Source: Lucifuga dentata (lineage: Eukaryota > Chordata > Actinopteri > Ophidiiformes > Bythitidae). From it: 64,000 nt of DNA. A program made the translations under genes and the position numbers. The DNA lies in NCBI GenBank assembly GCA_014773175.1, contig VXCM01001004.1:1-64000 (forward strand), written 5' to 3'. Positions 1-12,234 of the stretch are shown piece after piece (position 1 is the first letter of the stretch; every line of letters begins with the position of its first letter). A model generated the notes under the pieces. It searched no databases. It was not told where the DNA came from and saw only the letters and a list, made by a program, of their open reading frames with translations.

Positions 1-473
1 TAGATGGAGGCAGATGATTCGCTGTGGTGACCCCTGAAGGGAAAGCCGAAAGGAAAAGAAGGAGTATATTTCATTTTAGCCATTTAGCTGACACTCATTT
101 AAAAATAAAAGGTTGTCAGCAGTGGTACAGAAATTGCAAGCACCTGAAATTAGGAGTGCAAAAGTCAGAGCCTCTGTGGCCTTATAATACTGCTGTGACA
201 AGCTGGTTCCAGCAAACAGAAAAGGTGGAGGGCCAGAACTCACATTTTATAGACAAACATCACAGCTCCAGAATTTAAAGTTATAGTGGCTTCATAATAT
301 TGATCAAGTGAAAATTGTTAGCTTTCATAACTCAAAATTGGATTATGCGTTCCAGGTAGTAGACTTTTTTTAAGAGCATTTAAATGTATTCTGCCTAACA
401 GAATAAAGTTATATAGCCTTTGTGGTTTTCGGTGTAGTATGCTGTTTTGATTGCATGTTTGCAAATGCATTTC

Positions 474-625
474 AAGTCAAGTTTATTTAGTCTAATATCA
501 CATACAATTTCTCCAAGGGCTTTATGGGCCCACACATAAATAGTTCCCAACCCAGCCTAAGCTCTCTAAGAAGATGATGAAAAACTTCCCAAACAACCAT
601 ATTATAGAAGGGAAAAATGGAAGAA
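474..625. repeat. Fragment of a fish interspersed repeat
   Basis: The run tcaagtcaagtttatttagt, followed by a gene-poor stretch ending in 'aaaacttcccaaac ... ggaaaaatggaagaaac', resembles a very common fish repeat (AAGTTTATTT ... GGAAAAACTCCC ... GGAAGAAACCTC) as I recall it. It is diverged and short, so the exact family is uncertain. Confidence 0.45.
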
Positions 626-990
626 ACATTTGTTGTGGTTGTATAAATCCTACCTTAACCAAAAGCATGCTGAAATGCTACTGTGCTGTGCAGAGATGCA
701 AATGTGCTCAGATTTCAATTTTATCCAGTTGTTATTAACTTCTTCTAAGTTGCTAGAAAAGACAAGTCAATAGTGTTAAATATATGGTAGTTACTAAATT
801 ATGCTTGTTTTGCAAAATATATCATTTAGGAAACATGTCATCTACTGCATCAATACTGTCCATAATACTAGTCTAACCAATCCTACAGGCCACCACTGAC
901 TGAAGCTCTGGAGACACCCAGGCTTTCACAGAAAACAGCTGGCTCTGCTAAATGAAACATTTTATTAATATTTCACCAACTGCTGGAATC

Positions 991-1368
991 TGTGTGTGTG
1001 TATGTGTGTGTGTGTGTGTGTGTGTGTCAGCAGAGAGAGAGAGAGAGAATGGGAAGCACGGAAGCACTTCTGGGAAAGTCAGTTTACCCAACAAGCACTC
1101 AGGAAGCACTTTAGTTGTCATGACAGCATCATCATGTTGAGATGATGGAGAGGGATGGTGAGAGAGATAGAGGGGCAAGGGGGTGGNGGGGGAGAGGGGA
1201 AGATAGGTAGAACACAGTGAGAGAAGCCAGTAGCAGATTCTAATTGAACAAGATGTGTAAAGATGAATAGCTGTTCTTTGCGTGATGAATCCAGTCAGTT
1301 CATATTTCAGGAGATGATGGAAACAGAAGAGATTCCTGAATCATCCACCGTCCCTCTCTCTCTCTCTA

Positions 1369-1405
<37 letters not shown>
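991..1405. repeat. Two (GT)n microsatellites
   Basis: A (TG)n tract with one interruption at 991-1027 and a compound (TC)n(TG)n tract at 1352-1405, separated by purine-rich DNA (including an N at 1187). They explain the short open frames on both strands here, which are not genes. Confidence 0.95.
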
Positions 1406-1410
<5 letters not shown>

Positions 1411-1494
1411 AATATTGATTGATTGGTTGACTTTTAAGGAATAAGAATTTGATGGTATGCTACAACATTCTATTCAATAATCAAACTGCAATGA

Positions 1495-1640
1495 GCTAAT
1501 ATCAAAATTCTGTATGCATACATCTAGTCTCACTACTTGCATCCACAATGTAGCAGAGTAATAATAAACTATCTGCGGAGGAAGGCGTGTGACTAATGTT
1601 GTAATGCCAACAGTGATTTAAATAAATCTCACCACAGGAC
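1495..1640. repeat. Dispersed repeat, copy 1 of a local pair
   Basis: Shares the order of motifs ctgtatgcata, cttgcatccaca, ttgaatgcca-type, cagtgatttaaataaat with a second copy at 2206-2350, in the same orientation. The copies are clearly diverged (roughly three quarters identical by eye). A MITE lies between them. Confidence 0.65.
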
Positions 1641-1651
1641 GTAGAAGACAC

Positions 1652-2147
1652 TTAAAGGAGACATATCATGTTTTGTTAATTTCCATCATTTTTTATTTTT
1701 ATTTTATTTTTTTAATATAATGTAATTTAGAAGGGAGTGTGTATTTGACATTAGCAAAGTTGCAAAAAAAAAAAAAGGGGGTNAAAAAAAAAAAAAAAAA
1801 AGTCATAGGTCTTAAACAGCCCTGAAGGTTCATTTTGATTGGTCCTTTACTTCTGTATCACGCTAACATGAACATGTAACACATTTAAATTTACCTGTCT
1901 ACACACCTTGTTAGACACACTGTGGCCAGGGTCTGTTGCAGCTGGCCAATCAGAAATTAGTTTTTTGGGCCTTAAAGACGCAGTACCTAAAATGGCCTGT
2001 TTTCACTCAGTGAAGTGGAGAGTAGAAGTGTATCAACGTTTTTTTTTTGTTTGTTTGTTTGTTTGTTTACACATTAAATCATTGTAAAAGTTTCAGAATA
2101 GACCCCTAAACAAAAATAACATACAAATCTATACATGTCCTCTTTTA
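1652..2147. mobile_element. MITE-like element with imperfect terminal inverted repeats
   Basis: The left end begins ttaaaggagacatatcatg; the right end read on the other strand begins ttttaaaagaggacatgtat. The roughly 500-bp element has no coding capacity and contains a (GTTT)n tract and two poly-A runs around the N at 1783. The termini resemble a common non-autonomous DNA transposon type of fish (hAT-like by recall). No clean target-site duplication could be defined. Confidence 0.55.
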
Positions 2148-2205
2148 AAAATATACATTTGTTGAAGGACTAAGACATGGAATTGACTCTATCAGGTCGA
2201 TCTGG

Positions 2206-2350
2206 TGGTCTTTAAGATTCTGTATGCATAAGTCTGTGCTAACCTCTTGCATCCACATTGTGTAAGAGCAACAGTAACCAACCAGCTGAGGAACGCTGGC
2301 TAATTTTGAATGCCAGCAGTGATTTAAATAAATGTCAGAGGAGACAGCTA
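2206..2350. repeat. Dispersed repeat, copy 2 of a local pair
   Basis: Diverged partner of 1495-1640: ctgtatgcata, cttgcatccaca, then atgccagcagtgatttaaat in the same order. The family is unknown to me. Confidence 0.65.
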
Positions 2351-5040
2351 ATGTGACACAATGCAGCATAGCGTTCAAACATGTCGATAATCAAATCTAA
2401 ATGGCACATTGCCTTCCACGTGTGTTCATGTCTGTGTTACGGAGTGTAATACCCTTGTCACCACACCATCAGCCACAAGCCCAACACTGCAAGATCTAGC
2501 CACTCTTACGTTATTCCATAATTCCCTCGAGGGAGGAGGCATAAAGCATCTTCGCATTACACCAGAGAGACAGTTTCTGATGGCAGAACTGCCACTGTGA
2601 CAGGATCGAGTTTGACATATGCCGCTGTGACGTCTGACAGGCAGGCAAACACGGAGGAACATTGTGGAGCCATGGCACTGAAACAAAGTATCGTCAAGGG
2701 AGATCCACACCCACCCATGACACACTCAGATGACACTCATCTTACAAAAGTTTGATGGGTTTGTTATCGTACCTGTAAATGCAGGCACATCATTCCAGGA
2801 AATTCTTTTAATTGATGATACCGGTGGTCGTCTTCTGAATTTTACACCCTGGTTCATTTGTATTCCTCACATGCTGTCATTACTTTTCTTCTTCACTGCC
2901 TAGTCTTACCTTCCCCCCATTCTCCTTCCTCTTCTTTCCCCTGACTTCATTGACCATCTGACACCTTCAGGACTTTCTTCTCTGTCATGTGACTACAGTG
3001 CAGGCTGAATCCGAACACCACAAAGTGTCATTCCAGCATTCCATTGAACCAACATCATCCCAACATGGGAATAAATTCTGCTTCCTCCAATTCAGTACTC
3101 TAACTGGTCCTTATTCCATCAATGCAAGATTTCTTATAGCTCTTATTTCTTTATTCTTATAGCCCTTGTTCTCATCCCTTCATTCCATTTAGATCATATT
3201 CCCTCATTTAAACGTTCACCAAACCTTCACTAAACATACATTCCACTCTTATTCTATCATTCCAACTATTTATGTGGTTCTCATAATATCCTTACATCAT
3301 TCCATTTAGCTCTCATTCAATTTGTCCAAGCATTGCCATTATTCTGCATAACCTTTATTACATTGTCCAACACTATCTTTATGTCCTTATAAGGACGATA
3401 CTGTATGTAGTCATATGAGTAGAGCTGTGGGTTCAGGACTTATCTTTGCCCAATGTAATGTCATAATGAAAGTTTTCTTCTTAAGGATATGTGTTATAGA
3501 AATGCAGGAGTCTGGATTTGTGTTGTTATGGCCATCATTTCAAACTATTTCAACTTAATTTTTGAGAAATCCCTCTTTTTCATCAGGTTGGCGAGGAAAA
3601 TTGCATTAAATTCTATAATACCCATAAACCTCACCATGCATTACCATGATGTCACAAATCAGAGTTGTAGCAAATTCATAAGACTTTGATGCCGCTATTA
3701 GGAAAAAAATATCACAACGCAATACCTGAAGTGATACAAAATTGACAGTAAATTGATTTAAACTATTAGCAAAGTTGTACTTCAGCTTTAGCCCACTATT
3801 ATCAACCAGATTTATCAGTTTGTTCACCTCATTGTTTAACCAGGAGTTTTCCTGTTTCCAGTCACCTCACATTCTGTACATTTACTACACGCTAAAATCA
3901 CTCTTTGGTCTGTTTTGCGATTAAAACAAAACTGCAAGTAAGCCGCATACATGGAGGAAATTAATAGGGTTCCATCAGTCATTGATTATGTGACTCGTTG
4001 CTTAATTGGCATAGGAAGGGAAGCACGCCCGGTGAGGAAATACATGCAGATATTGCTAACTCTAATTATAAACCAACAGACTGTTTAAAAGCTTGAGTAA
4101 ATTGATTTATAATTATATCATCTATGTCTGCTTGTCGGAGTGCTGTAACATCGATTTATGACAATTTTGATCTGATTATGTGTTTACATAATGTTTGAAG
4201 AAAATCAAATTATTGCCTTAACCCGAGTAGAATTATTTAGCATGCATGTGAAGGCACTGATTGCCTCGACAGAAAATAAATAGGATTTTCACTTCAGTAA
4301 CCCTGGCCACCCAAAATAACGCCTCCATTCCAACATATTTCCATTACACCATCAATCTAACATTCAGATTCTGTTCAGCATTCTTTCTATTGATTCAACA
4401 TCCCATTCAGCTCTCATCAACGTTCCTTTCAGTCGTTATCTGACGTTCCTTTTAGAATTCAGTCAGTTTAAGCCCCTCCTTCTCATCTCTGTCTCTGTCT
4501 TTATCCACTTGCCTACTTCTGTCCTCAGTTATCCTTCTTCTATTGGTATCTCCATACTGAAACAACATCATCCATCTCACTGTCTCCCTGCCCTAACACA
4601 TAGTGGTTTGAAAGCCCCAATTCATCTCATCTCCTAGTTTTCCCATCACCTCTCCTCTCTGTATTCCTCCCATCTATCCATCTAGCCCTGCTCATGCCTC
4701 CCCCCATCCTCAGTGTCGTTGAGGTGATAGTGCTGCGGGCCATCACCAAGTATCCCAGCTAAGTAGTTTCTACATCTATACAGCTCACGCAGCCGCACAG
4801 AGCACCATTAGATGCAATCTGACACAACATTTCACACAACCACACACATCTTTAGATGCAATCTGACACATTATCTCATGTACAACTGGGCAAGTTCAAC
4901 ACAGGCTGAATGTGAAAAGGTACTGACTTTCTACATATCCTTTTTTTTTTATAACTCCTCAAAGGAAATCCTCCTAAGACGTTAAAATATGTAAGTTAAT
5001 TCAGAAGCCAATTCAAGACAACATGATGGCAACACAACTT

Positions 5041-5480
5041 GTTTTTTTTTTTTGTTTTTTTTATTTATATTTAATCACATACATCACAACAAGAACAGAA
5101 CAATAAACCCAAAAGAAGAAAAAAATAGATAAATAGCTTACAACAACTCTCAAATATAACATAGAAACAGGCCACGAGAGGAAAAAAAAAAAAAAAAAAA
5201 AAAGAACACCATTAAGTACCTTTGAGGTAACCCAGAAATTTCCTTTAGATTTCATATTTGTCTCTATCGTATTTTTCTAATCTTCTAATTAACATTATCT
5301 CATAAGACATTTACATTGATCCATTCCCTGTAGGAGGGGGCTTCAGTGCTTTTCCAGTGCCTGAGAATAAGTCTCAATGCTGATACTATACCCAGACTTA
5401 GCACTTTAAACTGAGTCTTATTCATTCCTTTAACTTCATTTTTATAATTTAGGAGACAAAGTTTCGGTGTCAGAGAAATA
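5041..5480 (-). mobile_element. 5'-truncated L1-type LINE insertion (ORF2 tail, poly-A, TSD)
   Basis: The insert is bounded by an exact 16-bp direct repeat, gatggcaacacaactt, at 5025-5040 and 5481-5496: a target-site duplication. On the minus strand an open frame (5491-5300) reads LGIVSALRLILRHWKSTEAP followed by SYREW. This matches the extreme C-terminus of L1-type ORF2 proteins (R/K-I-x-x-x-W-K-S-x-x-x-P-S/T-x-x-x-W). It is followed by a 3' UTR with an internal poly-T/poly-A and ends in an A-rich tail (T-rich on the plus strand at 5041-5061). Only the last 60 or so codons were inserted, so it is dead on arrival. The exact TSD suggests it is fairly young. Confidence 0.8.
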
Positions 5481-5989
5481 GATGGCAACACAACTTATAA
5501 ACTTTTGCCAAGATGACACAATCCTCTATTTGTTTAGACCTGAAAATGGTTTTAAATTTCAGTCACCATCTTGATTTATATCCAAATACACAACCAATAG
5601 ATAATCATGCTGATGATGGCTGATTTTTGGAGGTCAACTAAATCATGAATATTTGGGCTTTGTGAAGGATGTGTGTCTGTAGAACTAGCTGAGTTTGACA
5701 TTATGAATATTTAATAAATAAATATTCATATCCTGCAGCTGGACAGTGGAAAAGATCATTTATCAAAATACAATAAAAAACCTAAAATAAAAATGAAAAT
5801 TGTATATTCAGTAATTTATTCCCATGAAGTATTACTGGATATTACTGTATAGTGATGGCATTTCATCCTGTATGTTTGAGCGGTTCCCCAGTGTGACAAC
5901 CACTTACGCATGCTGGTGCATTGTGGTGAAATGTTTTCCATAAATAGAGATGTACTTCACTCAACACAGACATACAGAGATTCCCTTGG

Positions 5990-6012
5990 AAGACGGCGAG
6001 AAAGAGGGAGGG

Positions 6013-6046
<34 letters not shown>

Positions 6047-6420
6047 NAGGGGGGAGGGTAGAAAGATGAAGGTGGATTGTTGCTGGAGAAATATATACAG
6101 ATCTTTAAAGAGGAAAAAGAGGAGAGTGAGACAAAATGGAAGAATAATGTAAAAGATAGGAAACAGCTAGAATGCATGAAAGAAAGAAAGCGGGATGGAA
6201 TAAAAAGACAGATTAACAGACAGACAGAGGCAGGTTCACAAATAAGATAGACAAAGGAAAATAACAAAGGAATAAAATGGACAGTGAAGAAAGAGGGGTA
6301 CTGGCAGACAACGAGTGTGACAGAGAGAAAGAAGAAAGTGTAAGAATGACAGAAGGAGAGAAAGAGAGCAATAAAGAGACAAAGAGGAGAAAGCTGTCCT
6401 TAACAACTTCTGGCCTACAT
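5990..6420. repeat. Purine-rich tract with (AG)n
   Basis: (AG)n at about 6014-6045 with an N at 6047, followed by about 370 bases of GA-rich DNA. Several overlapping open frames here are low-complexity artefacts rich in R/E/K on one strand and S/L/F on the other. Confidence 0.85.
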
Positions 6421-6810
6421 TCACAAAGGCTGTGCTAAATCATGCTTCACTAGGCACCACACAGCCAATACAGCCAGTAACTACACACACTGAGTCGCAC
6501 ATTTACTCACATGCCGCACACACACACACACAATACACACAGTAATGTACATTCACCTGCAACCCTCTGATGCATACAGTATAGCTTACAATAAGACATG
6601 CATCTAAAGGTTTCACTGCAAAGTCTGAGTAGATGACACAATTAAATCTGGTTCCAAGCACTGCTGCATGTCTCATCTCTTTTTTAAGAGCTTTTACCTT
6701 AACAAAAACACACCAACACAGGCTGGGAGGTAAAAACAGATATAGGCTAATGGAGTGAAAATTAAGCTCCGCTGAGCAGGCATTTAAAAGTTTTACTAGT
6801 CAAAGGCACA

Positions 6811-6841
<31 letters not shown>

Positions 6842-6987
6842 GAGAATGAACAGCCTCTCTCAGTGTGTAGCCCAGGGACTCTTACAGGACTTGATAAATA
6901 GAATTCACACTTCACACTCCAATATGAGTGAATGAAGTTCACACAAAAAAAGTGTTTGTTAAAGTGGTGAATACATATGGAGAGTAC

Positions 6988-6990
<3 letters not shown>

Positions 6991-7027
<37 letters not shown>
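6991..7027. repeat. (AG)n microsatellite
   Basis: Uninterrupted AG dinucleotide run of about 18 units. Confidence 0.95.
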
Positions 7028-7028
<1 letters not shown>

Positions 7029-9870
7029 GCTGTCATGTCTCTATATAGAATTTCAAAGGCCGTCAGTTTATTGGTCTCATTCGCAGTGGAAACTGTAAGA
7101 AAAATTGTTTCTACAGCTTCAGTAATTGCCAGGAGTTTATATCGCTTTATGCTTTTGAAGCCCGCGGTATGTTTGTTCGCTTCATTTGACTATGCATATG
7201 GACCACGCTCTGCATGGTTTTTGACAGTAATTAGAAACTGTCGAGATTTAAAAAAAAAAAAAAAAAAAAAAATGTATTGTGACTGCTGGCGAAATTTTAT
7301 TTGAAAATATTTACCAAATGGTAGAATCCCCTATTACACCACTTACTTTTCATCAAATGCAAATCTCATTCAATGTAAATTAGTTGAACACTGACCCTAA
7401 GTCTGCTTACACATGATCACTGGTAAATTTCTGTTATGCTTTCATTCTTTTCTATGGATTTGAGCAGTGCCTCTCATGAAAATGTGACCTTAAGCTCACG
7501 TTGCGCTGTGTGGATTGTATTGTACATGTTGCTTATTGTTACGTTGCTGTTCTTAGTTCAACCAAATTCAACTTTTGCTGCTTATCTTTCAAGGATAGCT
7601 GCATGTAACAATCAGAAACAACAAAACATTGGAGGAGAAACCCATAAGCAATATGAGCAATTTCCAAAATTATACAACAGAAATTAAAAATCCATGATCT
7701 GGGCTGAAAGGCGATTGTATGACAAAAAGTTAGCAGTCAGACAGGGATACCAAGGCTTCTTAACTGGCATATATATATATATATACGTTCATATTTGAAA
7801 TGTGGCATTAACTACATTTAAGCTAACAGGATAGGCAAAGGGCGGATCTTTATCTGAGGGTGTGTATAAGCAGAGAGCTGAAAGACACACAAAACATTTT
7901 TCAATTTCACTGCTGCTCATTTGTAAGCAGCCAAACTTAAAAGTTTTAGTGTAGCAGTAAAAGCAATGCATGAGGCATACTGCCATCTTACAAAACGTTG
8001 CATTAGGTTCAGATTTTATTCCTTTCTTCAATAAGATAACAGCAGCCTATAGTGTGTTCTGCGCTTGCATTATTATTGCTGATTACAGGCCAGAAGCTAA
8101 TACAGCTCATTGGCTGCAACTTTAAATCCTCTCAGTCTACACCAGAAGGCTCAGCTTCATTTTATTTCATCAAGTCTCATAAAACACATATGTTTTTTAA
8201 TCTTCACCAGCTACATGCAGACAAACACCATATTTCTATTACATCAAGTCATTATCTAATTAGACACATTTCAATGTAAGTGTATAGGCTTTTAAACAAT
8301 TTCATATACTGTCTAAGAATGAACCCACATCTACCATTCTAAGCAAAATATTCATTTTGGTGTCATTTGTTACAGTTGGGTGATATTTCAAAACTACCAT
8401 TTATTGTCTCTTCATGTGACTGTGTTGTAATAAAACTATGAATATTAATAAGCATAATCTTTCAAAAATCTGTCGCAGCCTGAGTTTTTATATCATGGTT
8501 TTGCACACTTCAATGACTGCTGCAAAAGATAATTATGTGATAACTACAACACTATTAATTTCATCTATAAACCCCACTCCTATTTCTGCACGCATGTGCA
8601 AAAACAATAGTAATGTATGCATAATTTAATATCTAATAGTGTAAATATTCATAAAGTAAATTACCTAAATCAAATATTTCACTGACTCATTCCTTCTTTT
8701 GTATTTTGAGGTTCTATGTCTTTAATTTAATAATTTTGGATTTACAACTAAAAGGCAAAGTTCTAAGACTGAAAAAAGGGGAATTTGCACGTGTTGCTGC
8801 AGCTGCTGTTGGCACAATGCAGCAGGTGAACGAATCACTGTCAACGTCATCAAAGTTTGTTCCCTTTCCTTCGAAAACTTACATCCATATAAGAATAAAA
8901 ACTGGATAAAACAGCATGGCCACCTATATTTCGCTGTGTACAAACATCACCATGACAACAACTAAAGCCAAGCAGTTTCTATAAATGTACATTTTTACCA
9001 GCAAACTTCAAATGACCTGACTGGTTAAATCACACTGACTAAAAATCACAAATGTGTAAAGCATCATTAGCTGTTCTATAAGATATTAAACATGTTAACA
9101 TTTAGCTAAGCAACTATATAGCAAATTGCACGTCTTTATTTTTGCATGCACATATACTGTAGGTTTAAGCACTGAATGCAATAGTACATCTGTTCACATG
9201 ATTTTGATTTTTAAGCTATACACATTTTGGTGATGTTTCAAACAGGCATGACTACAAATGTGACAAGCAAGTAGCATCACTGTGGTAATTACACATTACA
9301 AAAACTCTCAGGGATTACTGCTGAAATCTAGATTATTATTATTATTATTTTTTTTTTAGCCTCATCAGCCACAGACCTGTAACAGCCTGGGTGACGTACA
9401 GTCTGTGGCATGTCTCCAGGCAGGTCAGTAGCCTACTGACAGCTATTTTCTAATGATCTCCCCACAGAGATTCTGTGTCTGACATACAGTTAGGGATGTT
9501 GCTCACTTTGTTACATAGCCACAATGCTTTGCCATTGATTATAATTAGTTGATCACTGCTAGGACAGGAGCTGCGCTTTTGGAAGCAGGGTTTTACTGTT
9601 GAGTCTTCTGGAGGGTGAATTCAATGAAAAAATTAGATATGTCCTGAGCTGATCCAAAGCATTGATACTGAGGCCAATCTGGGCTTATTTTAATGTATCA
9701 TACTGACAAAAGGGGACATCCACAATCTGCTTCTTTTTTTTTTTAAACTTTGATCAATTGTGCTTCAAACACCTGAACTGCCACGTGTTCATAAATGCCA
9801 TTGTGCTCTCCTTTATGATCAGAAACAGGCACTATTAACAACTTCTGGCAACAACTTGTCAAGGGATATT

Positions 9871-10640
9871 GCATCTGCAGTGTGGAACTACTTTACAGTA
9901 ACAAAAGCAGTAGACAGCTACTGCAAAATTTGCAATCCAAGTATTTCCTGAGGTGGAATTATAAGCGCTACTTTCAACATGACTAACATGACAAAGCATC
10001 TAAAAGGAATATGCCAGAATATGACAAGTTTGCAAGAGTGAATAAGACACAGAGAACACTGGAGAGTGCTTTTCAAAAATGTGAGAAGTTTCACTGAGAT
10101 ATTGATAAGATGAAGAAAATCACAGAAAAGGTGGTTGAATTTATTTCTGTGGATGATCAGCCAATTTCCATGGTGGAAAAAAAAGTTTTTACCATCTAAT
10201 GGATTTTTTTGGGGCCATGTTACAACTGACCATCCAGACATTACATTACAGAAGCTACGCTGCCACAGATTTACAACAAGGTTAGTGCGATTCTTTTTTC
10301 TACCATGACTCAGAGTTCAGATATTTGCCCGATGTCACTATTGAGCTGTTTGTCATTAAATTATGAAGGTGATGTTTGCGTATACTGGAATGACTCCCAT
10401 TTTAATCTCTCACATGTGATATTACATGCTAAAGAGCTTTATGGGTCATACGTCTGGCAATCAAGGAGATGCTAAATAGCTGGAAAATAGACAAGCAGCA
10501 TGTATTTTCATTTTGAGGGACAATGAAAGGACTACAAAAAAGTGATGGCTGACATGGTTTGGCTTCACTGCTCATATGCTTCAGTTAGTTGTACCGGAGG
10601 GACTCCCAGCTCAGGACATCCCTAAAAAAGTGTGAGGAAA
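9871..10640 (+). pseudogene. hAT-family transposase relic with BED zinc finger
   Basis: Three colinear blocks in the same overall direction match hAT transposases of the ZBED type. Block 1 (9871-10010): SAVWNYFTV..AVDSYCKIC, a stop, then NMTNMTKHLK, i.e. the C-x2-C...H pattern of a BED finger. Block 2 (about 10120-10280): FISVDDQPISMVE, with stops, then PSRHYITEATLPQIYNK. Block 3 (about 10500-10620): a degraded ILRDNE.. followed by GFTAHMLQLVVPEGLPAQ, the conserved core around the catalytic region. Many stops and frame changes interrupt it and the C-terminal dimerisation domain is missing, so it cannot be active. No terminal inverted repeats were located. It is unrelated to the Eph gene in whose intron it lies, on the opposite strand. 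Confidence 0.85.
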
Positions 10641-11344
10641 GGTGCTCACTGATAATCCTGCTGACATACATTTTCACACGTACACATCTTATGAGAAAAG
10701 CCCCAAAGAAAAAAAAACAAAAAACAAAAGAAATCCTGGTTTTTGAAGTGCCTATGGTAGCATCTGTATCTAAGCCTTGATTGGTAGGACTTTGCACGAA
10801 AAGATAAAACACTGACAAGCCATCAAATAATAACACATTTCAATTTTCTGCACCAAGCAGTGGCAGTACTGTTTTTTTTTTTTTTTTTTTNTTTTTTTTT
10901 TTTTTAATAAATTCTGCTATGACACTCGGGGTGCTCTTATTGGAACAAGTGGAGTCTACTGTGTGTGACTGAAAATTGAGTAATTTAAGAAAGCGTACAG
11001 GAGAGGAGTGGAGAGTGCGTAAGGGAAAACTGTGTGACCCTGGTTGCCCATAGACGTGACAGCTAAGGTTAGTGGTTTGGTTGTGGGAATGTTTGAGCTC
11101 GAGCAGAGCAGAGCAGCAGCAGTGTGAGAGCAGCAAAGTGCTCCATCACTCAGGGGAACATCTTCCCACTCAGAGAGAGAGAGAGAGAAACGCACGCTAA
11201 AATACAGTGAGGAGCACACAAAACTACAGAAACAATAACGGATCCCATGCACACGCTCAAGCACACACTCAAACAAATGAGCACAAATATAAAAATAGAA
11301 TAGGATGAAGTTTGAAAAGCAAGAGTGAGACACAAATCTGTGCA

Positions 11345-11346
<2 letters not shown>

Positions 11347-11382
<36 letters not shown>
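11347..11382. repeat. (AC)n microsatellite
   Basis: About 18 AC units, followed by an N at 11391 and a poly-T run. The MCVCVCV-type open frames here come from it. Confidence 0.95.
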
Positions 11383-11386
<4 letters not shown>

Positions 11387-11568
11387 CAGTNTTTTTTTTT
11401 TTTTTTTGCTATATTAATATTATACTTTTTTTTACTTCAATATGTTTATCTGATGCCTGAGGTTTGTAGTTAGTAAATGAATGTAGTTTCTACTTACTTT
11501 GCATCATGAGGACTTTTAATTCAACATGTGTAAAATATTGTTGTAGTTGAGTAAAACTCTCATTATGT

Positions 11569-11605
<37 letters not shown>

Positions 11606-11800
11606 CTTTTTGTTTGTTTGAGGACACAAAGCCTTTTGACTTTATCAACACTGTCAGGAAAGAAAATGGGTCAAATAATTTACTGCAGTGTAGGGGAGCA
11701 TCATGTATCTCAAATTTTTGGGTAACTTGGAGCATTATTGATTCATTAACATGTTAATAGATTGATAATATGTTTTTTAGTATGGTATTAGTACATTTAC

Positions 11801-12090
11801 TTCAAGGATCATGCCAGTGATTTTGCATGTTTGAATTTTAGAATCATCTTCCAGACTGCAATAGGTTTCAGTAAATTCAGGTATGCTATAAAAAATGATC
11901 ATGTAGAGACTTGAAATGTTCTTCAGATAGGTTATCCATCACAGCAAACCACATGTGGTTATTATTTATTTATTTATTTATATTTTTTGTCAAAGTTAAA
12001 CTCAAATAGAAAATGGTCAGCAGTAATGAAATGTGTAAGCAGGTTGTATTCATGGGTTCAATCATGCAAAATTACTAGTATGGTCCTTTA
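11801..12090. mobile_element. MITE, family A (copy with both ends)
   Basis: The left end, ggatcatgccagtgattttg then catgtttgaa, is the inverted complement of the right end, ttcaatcatgcaaaattact then agtatggtccttta. The interior motif ccagactgcaataggtttca then ...acttgaaa is shared with the copy at 22049-22454. It is non-coding. Terminal fragments of the same family occur near 36020-36085 and 53574-53669. Confidence 0.7.
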
Positions 12091-12201
12091 AATAAATGAT
12101 TAGAGTCTAGACAAATTCTTCCAACACTTGTTAACACATAATATGCTGGAATTACACACACATGCACGCACATGCACGTACGCACGCACACACAACATAC
12201 A

Positions 12202-12222
12202 ACACACACACACACACACACA
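12202..12222. repeat. (CA)n directly behind the exon 3 donor
   Basis: On the transcribed (minus) strand this is a (TG)n tract starting about 12 bases after the exon 3 GTGAGA donor. It will be a UG repeat in the pre-mRNA of epha5. Confidence 0.95.
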
Positions 12223-12234
12223 ATCTTCTCTCAC

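Larger units (their letters stand above)
1..12234 (-). other. epha5 intron 3 (incomplete; exon 4 not seen)
   Basis: Everything below exon 3 reads as intron. I looked on the minus strand for the next Eph exon (cysteine-rich, EGF-like, roughly 150 nt) and found none, so intron 3 is at least 12.2 kb. The stretch holds a fragment of a common fish repeat (474-625), a MITE (1652-2147) flanked by two diverged copies of another repeat, an L1-type LINE stub with target-site duplication (5041-5480), a hAT transposase relic (9871-10640), a MITE (11801-12090) and several microsatellites. The remaining sequence (about 2750-5020, 5500-5990, 7030-9870) is AT-rich with no recognisable element or coding pattern. 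Confidence 0.75.

Noticed and set aside
2426..2725. 99-residue minus-strand frame in higher-complexity DNA
   Set aside because: Tested as a possible Eph exon 4: the cysteine spacing and flanking splice signals do not fit, and I recognise no other family. Possibly an old repeat.
12100..12234. Continuation of the exon 3 open frame past position 12235
   Set aside because: The conserved GTGAGA donor sits exactly where Eph exon 3 should end in phase 1. Beyond it only (CA)n-coded Cys/Val residues follow.
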